Assembly (NCBI GenBank): GCA_030037515.1
Contig: JASHRE010000043.1
Span: forward strand, 1 to 7,876
Source: Candidatus Sulfotelmatobacter sp.
GTDB lineage: Bacteria; Acidobacteriota; Terriglobia; Terriglobales; Acidobacteriaceae
Direction of reading: 5' to 3'
DNA: 7,876 nucleotides
In this document: piece by piece, positions 1-4,509 of the stretch
Layout: each line of letters opens with the position of its first letter
Position numbering within the stretch: position 1 is the first letter of the stretch
Notes under the pieces: generated by a model
The model's database searches: none
What the model was told of the DNA's origin: nothing
What the model saw: only the letters and a program-made list of their open reading frames with translations
Position numbers and translations under genes: made by a program

Positions 1-258
1 GGCACAGGGCTGGCGTTTGCATCGTGTGGCGAGGGCGTGCTCACGGTGATCAGAGAGGAATCGCCGAATAAGTTTGCCGTGGCTGAAAATGTTCCAACGC
101 AGCAGGGCGCGCGCACCATGGCGCTGGATACGAGCACGCACAAGGTTTACACGGTGACGGCGAAGTTTGGTCCGCCGCCGGCTCCGACCGCCGACAATCC
201 GCATCCGCGGCGATCGATCGTCCCAGACAGTTTCGTGGTTCTGGTGGTCAGCAAATAA
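1..258 (+). CDS. YncE-like beta-propeller protein, C-terminal part
   Basis: This is an open frame from the first base of the window to a TAA at 256-258, about 85 residues, so only the 3' end of the gene is present. The visible protein reads as the last blades of a YVTN/YncE-type beta-propeller. It contains the strand-turn pattern GEGVLTVIRE, then GARTMALDTSTHKVYTVTA, a proline-rich loop (FGPPPAPTADNPHPR) and a hydrophobic last strand (FVVLVV). Such proteins are usually exported and in many cases of unknown role, possibly binding surface or redox partners. The signal peptide, if any, lies outside the window. An internal GTG at 37 could be taken for a start, but the family-like sequence continues upstream of it, so the frame should be read as 5'-truncated. 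The family call is by recognition of pattern; the cellular role is unknown. Confidence 0.75.
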   Translation, partial: GTGLAFASCGEGVLTVIREESPNKFAVAENVPTQQGARTMALDTSTHKVYTVTAKFGPPPAPTADNPHPRRSIVPDSFVVLVVSK

Positions 259-263
259 AGTTG

Positions 264-280
264 CACAGCCGGCGGCTGTG
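264..280 (+). terminator. Hairpin just after the YncE-like gene
   Basis: A perfect 7-base-pair stem (cacagcc / ggctgtg) with a 3-base loop begins 5 bases after the stop codon of the upstream gene. The position suggests a transcript-end or 3'-stabilising hairpin. No run of T follows (the next bases are gataag), so it does not have the standard form of an intrinsic terminator. Confidence 0.4.
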
Positions 281-377
281 GATAAGTTCGTGAAAAGCAT
301 CGATAGCACGGGGCACGATTACGGGAAATTTCTCGACGAAGCGCGTCCCGGCGAAGTGCGCGCGGGCTGATTAGAGT

Positions 378-584
378 CGTGACCGGCTGGTCGGACAATT
401 GGCGAATAATCCGTTGGAGCAGGTCTCGCCGCAGCTGCGGGACAACATCGTCGCGCATTCGAATCCGAACGCGCCCCTCGCGACCAAATGGCATCCGAAG
501 AAATGGAAGAAGCTCGAAGGCGAGCTGGAGCAGCTGATAAGCGCGTCGGTGGCAGAAAGCAACGCGCGGCAGCAGTGGCGGTGA
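378..584 (+). pseudogene. Possible C-terminal remnant of an unidentified protein
   Basis: The frame opens after an in-frame stop at 372-374 and ends with TGA at 582-584, giving up to 68 residues. No ATG or GTG and no Shine-Dalgarno site is present; a TTG at 399 is the only obvious start. The stretch still looks coding. Third codon positions are mostly G or C, and the product is a plausible mixed soluble peptide: NNPLEQVSPQLRDNIV, then NPNAPLATK, then a Lys/Trp-rich helix and a Glu/Leu helix. A neighbouring frame (260-370) gives another plausible peptide that stops at 368-370, eight bases before this stretch becomes readable. A decayed or frameshifted gene end would explain both pieces. I do not recognise the family with certainty. 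A chance open frame in GC-rich DNA remains possible. Confidence 0.3.
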
Positions 585-631
585 GGGTAGCTCCACGGCC
601 AAAGCCGGAATCGTTTCCTGGTGCCTCTCAA

Positions 632-659
632 CCCGCCCGTCGACGGGCCTCGGGGCGGG
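632..659. repeat. GC-rich inverted repeat with alternative pairing
   Basis: The arms cccgccc (632-638) and gggcggg (653-659) can pair across a 14-base loop. Within the same bases a perfect 14-base palindrome, gcccgtcgacgggc (635-648), can form instead. The two foldings are mutually exclusive. No T run follows on either strand, so there is no support for an intrinsic terminator. Confidence 0.4.
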
Positions 660-791
660 CCATTGGGGGTCGCTCTTCTACGGAGAATCCCTTTATCGCG
701 CCAAGAGCCGGCGTGAGGACCTCGGCGTCCCTACCAGACGCTGTTCGATTCTCCCACGTTTCCCGGCGCTGAATCGCCGCGCTACTGTCGG

Positions 792-809
792 GCACCCCTC
801 GGGGGGTGC
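792..809. repeat. Short hairpin, 7-base-pair stem with TCGG loop
   Basis: The arms gcacccc (792-798) and ggggtgc (803-809) pair perfectly across the 4-base loop tcgg. It could be a REP-like element, part of a structured RNA, or a transcript end. Nothing adjacent decides between these. Confidence 0.4.
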
Positions 810-1102
810 GCTCTTTGGCGTCTCGGTCCGCGCGTCGGCTGAAACGGAATCCCCACATAGCTTCTGCGGCGCCGCACCAGCCCCAGCCGTCGCCGCATCG
901 CGAAAATCGATTTGACCCATTCTTAGATTCGATTGGCTTCGACCTCTTCCCAAAGGGTCGGTTTTTCCGATAGGATCAATGCCCCGTCTGGAGCCGTACG
1001 ACCGTTCGGTTGGAGGACTTCGACTGCATCGGCAAGGCCTCGGCGGAATCCAATGATAAGGGGAACCGCGAGTCCTGAAAAACAAGCGTTGCGAACGAAA
1101 TC

Positions 1103-1924
1103 ATGGACCACGTTGAAACATTGCGGCCGAAGCAAGTTGTCATCTCCGATGAGAAGTACTTCCGCGCGTGCGTGACCAAACGCGTGGACTTTGGTCCCGA
1201 CCTGTGGATGATGCGCGTAAGAACCGGAGGCGAGTTCAGCTTTACGCCTGGCCAGTACGCGACGCTGGCGGTCGAGCACGAGGGCAAGCTGATTCCGCGT
1301 CCGTATTCGATCGTCTCTGCGCCGTATGAAGAGGAAGTCGAATTCTTTTTCGAGCTCGTGCCGCAGGGCGCGCTCACTCCCCTGCTGCACAAGCTGCAAG
1401 TGGGCGACGAAGTGCTGATGCGCAGAGTTCCCAAAGGCCGCTTCTCGCTCGAGAGGAACACAGGTCGTACCAACCATCTGCTGATCTGTACGGTGACCGG
1501 TGTCGCTCCGTTTGTGAGCTATGTGCGGACACTGCACAGGGACTGGCAGGAGGGACGGTTCGAGGGTGGCCATCAACTTTACTTATTGAATGGCGCGAGC
1601 CGTCCGTGGGAGTTCGGGTACAAAGAAGAATTGACCAGATTCGATATCGAGCTGCCGTGGTTCAAATATGTTCCGACCGTGAGCCGCCCTTGGGATCATG
1701 CCGACTGGCCGGGCGAGATTGGACGCGCCGACGACATCCTGCGCAAATACGCCGACCACTGGGAACTGGAGCCGGGCAATACGATCGCGTACCTGTGCGG
1801 GCATCCGGACATGATCGAAAATAGCAAGGCCATCCTCAAGCGCCGCGGATTTACCGACAAGGGCACGATCAAAGATGAGTTGTATTGGGTGCCGGCTAAG
1901 CAGGTGCCGGCGCAAGGCATCTAA
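1103..1924 (+). CDS. fpr: Ferredoxin/flavodoxin-NADP+ reductase family protein
   Basis: The 273-residue product is a cytosolic FAD flavoenzyme expected to move electrons between NADPH and ferredoxin or flavodoxin. The N-terminal FAD-binding barrel spans roughly residues 15-115 and carries FTPGQYATL at 47-55 and the flavin motif RPYSIVSAP at 66-74. The NAD(P)-binding half follows, with the TVTGVAPF glycine motif at 130-137 and the late motif LCGHPDMIE at 231-239. The end is KDELYW plus an 11-residue tail; E. coli Fpr ends in a similar EHYW, which favours the Fpr type over larger multidomain reductases. No iron-sulfur or ferredoxin domain is fused, so it needs a separate partner. The ATG at 1103 fits the family length, although only weak purines (gcgaacgaaa) precede it. 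It stands alone on the plus strand and converges on the cupin/TetR unit. The family is well supported; the physiological partner is unknown. Confidence 0.87.
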   Translation: MDHVETLRPKQVVISDEKYFRACVTKRVDFGPDLWMMRVRTGGEFSFTPGQYATLAVEHEGKLIPRPYSIVSAPYEEEVEFFFELVPQGALTPLLHKLQVGDEVLMRRVPKGRFSLERNTGRTNHLLICTVTGVAPFVSYVRTLHRDWQEGRFEGGHQLYLLNGASRPWEFGYKEELTRFDIELPWFKYVPTVSRPWDHADWPGEIGRADDILRKYADHWELEPGNTIAYLCGHPDMIENSKAILKRRGFTDKGTIKDELYWVPAKQVPAQGI

Positions 1925-2072
1925 AGTTTCACGCTGTGAAGTTCCGCTAACGCCGAACAGGGAGCGCTGGTCCCTCTATTTACCTCGAAAGTCGAAATTC
2001 CCGCCCGCAAAATGCGCGGAAAGGGCGGCGGGCACACGCGGGCAAGAGCGCCCGGGCCACACAGCGCGAGGT
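1925..2072. other. Convergent gap with weak terminator-like hairpins
   Basis: The gap separates two converging genes, so transcript ends are expected on both strands. The sequence offers only weak hairpins. ttcac/gtgaa lies just after the reductase stop. aggga (1959-1963) pairs with tccct (1971-1975) and is followed by the T-rich ctattta. ccgccc (2001-2006) pairs with gggcgg (2023-2028). The second is the best terminator candidate for the reductase. None has a long stem with a clean T run. Confidence 0.3.
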
Positions 2073-2396
2073 TTAGCTTTCCGCGGGGGCGAAAAAGACC
2101 AGAGCGGCTAATTCCTCTTGAATGTCATAGAAGTGGTGCTCGACTTTGGCTGCCACGAACAGCACGCTTCCGGCGGAAACTTCGTGATCTTCGTCGCCGG
2201 CGTGGAAACGGGCTCGGCCTCGCACGACGTAATACATTTCATCCTCGTGATGCGGATGCTGGGTATCGCCCGCGCCGGCGGCCAACACGTACAATCCCGC
2301 GCTCATGGAGGGCACGCGCAGGAATTCGCGATAAGCTTTGCCATCGCGACCGCGTTGCGTATCGATCCCGGTGACATCCGCGAAGAGAGTATTCAC
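2073..2396 (-). CDS. Small single-domain cupin protein
   Basis: The 107-residue product is one cupin beta-barrel. Motif 1 is clear: HPHHEDEMYYVVRG at 47-60 provides the metal-ligand pattern HxHxxxE (His47, His49, Glu53) ending in glycine. Motif 2 has Gly76 and a His at 87 (GSVLFVAAKVEHHFYD), giving the fourth expected ligand. An intact metal site is therefore likely. The substrate cannot be told from sequence, since small cupins range from enzymes to ligand-binding proteins. The start is GTG at 2396-2394, supported by GGAGG nine bases upstream, and it overlaps the TGA of the TetR gene as GTGA, which indicates translational coupling and one shared transcript. The context suggests a job tied to the signal sensed by the regulator. 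There is no signal peptide or membrane segment. Confidence 0.85.
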   Translation of the reverse strand: MNTLFADVTGIDTQRGRDGKAYREFLRVPSMSAGLYVLAAGAGDTQHPHHEDEMYYVVRGRARFHAGDEDHEVSAGSVLFVAAKVEHHFYDIQEELAALVFFAPAES

Positions 2397-2980
2397 GCGA
2401 GAATGCCTCCGAAGAAAAGATCGGTGAACTGGGGAATCAAATTGCTGGCCTGCAACTCGCCCTCGGGCTTATACCACTGATAGATCCAGTTGATCATCCC
2501 CAGGAGGGCGAACGCAGCCGCACGCGGAGTAATGCCGCCCTTGGCCTGACGCGCCCGATGCACTTCGGCCACGAGGCCCTCCACGAAATGCACGTAATCC
2601 TTCTTTCTGGCGTTGATGCGTTTGCGAAGCGCGGGCGGAAGCGGATGATTTTCGTGCAGCATCACCGTGATCTCGCGGTCGCGCGGGCTGAGCACGACTT
2701 CAATGTGGCGGCGGATCAGCGAGCGCAAGCGCTCCTCGGGATCTGCGATGCCGCGGACCGGGGCAAGCACGCGCTCTTCGGTGATTTCCATGGCGTGGTT
2801 CATGATCTCGAACAGGATTTCGTCTTTGCTCTGGAAGTGGTGATAGAGGCCGCCTTTGCTGAGTTTGAGCGCGGCGGCAACATCGTTCATGGACGTGGCG
2901 TCGTATCCGCGCTGCTGAAAGAGGCGCGCAGCGGTGCGCAGGATTTCCTGGCGGGAATCGACGAGGGTGTCGCGAGGCAT
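2393..2980 (-). CDS. TetR-family transcriptional regulator (KstR2/LiuR-like)
   Basis: The 195-residue product has an N-terminal TetR DNA-binding domain. Helix 1 is SRQEILRTAARLFQQRGY at 9-26, and the helix-turn-helix covers about 28-50, ending in the hallmark GGLYHHFQSKDEIL. The C-terminal ligand domain carries REITVMLHEN at 102-111 and a late amphipathic stretch INWIYQWY at 163-170. This style is common in TetR proteins that sense acyl-CoA esters (KstR2 and LiuR type). That ligand class is inference. I chose the ATG at 2980 because the family usually has only some ten residues before helix 1. The frame is open further upstream, with ATGs at 3013 and 3046, and none of the three has a good ribosome site. 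The gene is coupled to the downstream cupin and is divergent from ilvC, so autoregulation and control of the ilv promoter are both plausible. Confidence 0.87.
   Translation of the reverse strand: MPRDTLVDSRQEILRTAARLFQQRGYDATSMNDVAAALKLSKGGLYHHFQSKDEILFEIMNHAMEITEERVLAPVRGIADPEERLRSLIRRHIEVVLSPRDREITVMLHENHPLPPALRKRINARKKDYVHFVEGLVAEVHRARQAKGGITPRAAAFALLGMINWIYQWYKPEGELQASNLIPQFTDLFFGGILA
2406..2410 (-). promoter_or_regulatory. Ribosome binding site of the cupin gene
   Basis: The minus strand reads GGAGG here, nine bases before the GTG at 2396. It lies inside the 3' end of the TetR gene and decides the non-ATG start of the cupin. Confidence 0.7.
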
Positions 2981-3046
2981 CGGGTGACATGGTACCCGAG
3001 TTACCCCTAGCATGGCGAAACGATCGCGGATTTCGATGGCCCGCAT

Positions 3047-3058
3047 CGGGAATTCCCG
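3047..3058. promoter_or_regulatory. 12-base palindrome upstream of the TetR gene
   Basis: cgggaattcccg is a perfect palindrome 67 bases upstream of the chosen TetR start, in the 5' region of that gene. It could be an autoregulatory site. It does not match the palindrome at the ilvC promoter, so the same protein would not obviously bind both. Confidence 0.25.
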
Positions 3059-3226
3059 CTGTACCGCCCTCCCCTGTGCTGCTACGCTTTGAGACACAAA
3101 AACTTATGAGCCTCCACCGGAGCGCAATCGGGCTGCACCTGGTCGTGGCAGGCGCTGTACAACTGCCGACCGCAGCGCACTGGCCGGGAGGAAACGGATA
3201 AGGCGACGTTAGAAGTTGAAGCTTCC

Positions 3227-3258
3227 GAACCCACCGCCAGACGACTGGTGGTGGGTTT
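3227..3258. other. Strong hairpin, terminator- or attenuator-like
   Basis: The arms aacccaccgcca (3228-3239) and tggtggtgggtt (3246-3257) pair over 12 positions with one G-U wobble; a further G-U extends the stem, and the loop is gacgac. On the plus strand tcgcatttt follows, which is loosely terminator-like. Part of the left arm region (ttccga, 3223-3228) can instead pair with tcggaa at 3271-3276, so an alternative fold exists. No plus-strand gene ends upstream, so the transcript it would act on is unknown. Confidence 0.45.
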
Positions 3259-3359
3259 CGCATTTTGGGGTCGGAAATAATGAATTCGGACCGCTCAGAA
3301 GTGGATGGAAAACAAAAGTGACCCACAACTGGTAACGGCGGGGTGGCGATGAAGCTTGA

Positions 3360-3377
3360 TTTTCCTTGACAGGAAAA
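3360..3377. promoter_or_regulatory. Inverted repeat enclosing the ilvC -35 box
   Basis: TTTTCCT-TGAC-AGGAAAA is a perfect 7-base inverted repeat with a 4-base centre. The -35 hexamer TTGACA (3366-3371) sits at its middle. A protein binding this site would cover the -35 box and so compete with RNA polymerase. The binder is unknown. Confidence 0.45.
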
Positions 3378-3395
3378 ACGGCGGACGGGTAGGAT
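3366..3395 (+). promoter_or_regulatory. Sigma70-type promoter of the ilv operon
   Basis: The -35 box TTGACA (3366-3371) matches the consensus exactly. The -10 box TAGGAT (3390-3395) matches four of six positions, with an 18-base spacer. Transcription would start near 3402, giving a 5' leader of about 58 bases that contains the palindrome at 3409-3422 and the ribosome site. No leader peptide rich in Val, Leu or Ile fits inside this leader, so classic ribosome-mediated attenuation is not apparent. Confidence 0.65.
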
Positions 3396-3408
3396 CTCAG
3401 AGGTGCCG

Positions 3409-3422
3409 ACCGACCGGTCGGT
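3409..3422. promoter_or_regulatory. TetR-type operator candidate at the ilvC transcript start
   Basis: accgaccggtcggt is a perfect 14-base palindrome at about +8 to +21 from the expected start of transcription. Its form resembles operators of TetR-family repressors, and its position would allow a bound protein to block initiation or early elongation. The divergent TetR gene beginning about 430 bases away is the nearest candidate binder. Whether that protein binds here is inference. Confidence 0.5.
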
Positions 3423-3446
3423 TCTTTAGATCCCAGCGCTCCCCTC

Positions 3447-3452
3447 GGAGGA
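3447..3452 (+). promoter_or_regulatory. Ribosome binding site of ilvC
   Basis: GGAGGA lies seven bases before the GTG at 3460 and fixes this non-ATG start. It is the strongest Shine-Dalgarno site in the operon. Confidence 0.8.
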
Positions 3453-3459
3453 AGCCCCA

Positions 3460-4509
3460 GTGGCCACAATTTTCTACGAACGCGACGCCAACACCAATGC
3501 CCTGAAGGGCAAAACCATCGCCGTTCTTGGCTACGGCAGCCAAGGACACGCGCAGGCCCAGAACCTGCGCGACAGCGGATGCAAGGTGATCGTTGGCCTT
3601 GAGCCGACGCGGCCAAGCGCCGCGCAGGCCCGCGCCGATGGCATGGTTGTCGTCGCTCCCGATGAGGCCGCGAAGCGCGCCGAGTGGATTCACGTTCTCA
3701 CCCCTGACGAAACTCAGTCAGCCGTCTACGAGCAATACATCAAGCCCTATCTGCACCCGGGAAAGATTCTCGGCTTTTCGCACGGATTCAGCATTCATTT
3801 CAAAACCATCGTTCCACCCGATGACGTTGACGTGGTGATGATCGCTCCCAAAGGACCGGGGCATCTGGTACGGCGTGTGTACAGCGAAGGGCGCGGAGTG
3901 CCGTCGCTGATCGCGATCCAGCAAGACGCGAGCAAGCGGGCGCACGAATACGCCCTCGCCTATGCCCATGGCATTGGTGCAACGCGCGCGGGCGTTTTGC
4001 AGACCACGTTCAAAGAAGAAACAGAAAGCGATCTCTTCGGGGAACAGTCCGTGCTTTGCGGTGGGTTGACCTCGCTGATTAAGAAAGGGTTCGAGACGCT
4101 GGTCGAGGCCGGCTACGCGCCTGAAATCGCCTATTTCGAATGCCTGCATGAAGTGAAGCTCATCGTCGACCTGATTTACGAAGGCGGGCTGGGACGAATG
4201 CGTTACTCGATTTCGAATACCGCTGAATATGGCGACCTGACCCGCGGCGAAAGAGTGGTTGGAGATGAGACACGCGCCGCCATGAAAAAGATTCTGGCCG
4301 ACATTCAGTCGGGCGATTTTGCGCGCGAGTGGATCGCGGAAAACGAGAATGGTTGCAAGAACTTCAACGCCCTGCGCGAAAAACAGAAGCAGCATCCCAT
4401 CGAAATCGTTGGCGCGCAGCTGCGCAGCATGATGAGCTGGCTGCCGAAAGAAGCGAAGAAATCCGCCGAACCTCCCCAGCAGGACACCAAACGGGTGGTG
4501 AATGCTTAA
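3460..4509 (+). CDS. ilvC: Ketol-acid reductoisomerase, class I
   Basis: The 349-residue cytosolic enzyme does the second common step of branched-chain amino acid synthesis: Mg2+-dependent alkyl migration and NAD(P)H reduction of acetolactate or acetohydroxybutyrate to the dihydroxy acid. The N-terminal Rossmann fold carries GYGSQGHAQAQN at 24-35. The catalytic and metal residues appear in order: His108 in FSHGF, Lys131 in APKGPGH, Asp191 and Glu195 in ESDLFGEQ, Glu227 and Glu231 in FECLHE, and Ser252 in ISNTAEYG. The length fits the short class I form; the larger class II form has a duplicated C-terminal knot. A Lys/Pro-rich tail after about residue 330 looks disordered. The GTG start is set by a strong ribosome site. 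The cofactor loop 48-53 reads EPTRPS, where NADPH enzymes often have Arg first; the acidic Glu48 may shift preference toward NADH, although Arg51 and Ser53 could still hold a phosphate. The gene leads the operon and overlaps ilvB by 8 bases. Confidence 0.97.
   Translation: MATIFYERDANTNALKGKTIAVLGYGSQGHAQAQNLRDSGCKVIVGLEPTRPSAAQARADGMVVVAPDEAAKRAEWIHVLTPDETQSAVYEQYIKPYLHPGKILGFSHGFSIHFKTIVPPDDVDVVMIAPKGPGHLVRRVYSEGRGVPSLIAIQQDASKRAHEYALAYAHGIGATRAGVLQTTFKEETESDLFGEQSVLCGGLTSLIKKGFETLVEAGYAPEIAYFECLHEVKLIVDLIYEGGLGRMRYSISNTAEYGDLTRGERVVGDETRAAMKKILADIQSGDFAREWIAENENGCKNFNALREKQKQHPIEIVGAQLRSMMSWLPKEAKKSAEPPQQDTKRVVNA

Larger units (their letters stand above)
585..1102. other. Long intergenic region with GC-rich inverted repeats
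   Basis: No reading frame here has a credible start, ribosome site and family-like product. The region holds two hairpin-forming repeats (632-659 and 792-809), a 12-base perfect palindrome tgcggcgccgca at 865-876, and a TTGACC at 912-917 that resembles a -35 box but lacks a convincing -10 box at the right distance. A minus-strand frame ends with TAA at 923-925 and reads as reasonable protein up to about 1100, after which it runs antisense to the reductase gene. The promoter of the reductase gene should lie in this region, but I cannot place it. Confidence 0.5.
2981..3459. other. Divergent regulatory region between TetR gene and ilvC
   Basis: This 479-base region holds no gene I can support. 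From left to right it contains an imperfect repeat cgggt/acccg next to the TetR start (2981-2998), a 12-base palindrome (3047-3058), a strong hairpin (3227-3258), an inverted repeat enclosing a -35 box (3360-3377), a sigma70-like promoter for ilvC (3366-3395), a 14-base palindrome just after the expected transcript start (3409-3422), and the ilvC ribosome site. The left part must also hold the TetR promoter, which I cannot place. The density of symmetric elements suggests more than one regulator binds here. Confidence 0.6.

Noticed and set aside
381..392. gaccggctggtc as a second copy of the ilvC operator
   Set aside because: The match is imperfect at the centre and flanks, and no promoter or gene start lies nearby.
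923..1576. Minus-strand frame of 217 codons as a full gene
   Set aside because: Most of it is antisense to the reductase gene. Only the last part outside that gene was kept, as a weak finding.
2558..3010. Plus-strand frame of 150 codons
   Set aside because: It is antisense to the TetR gene, whose helix-turn-helix and coupling to the cupin are convincing.
3106..3201. A 31-codon plus-strand frame upstream of ilvC as an attenuation leader peptide
   Set aside because: It has no run of Val, Leu or Ile codons and no ribosome site, and it lies upstream of the predicted ilvC promoter.
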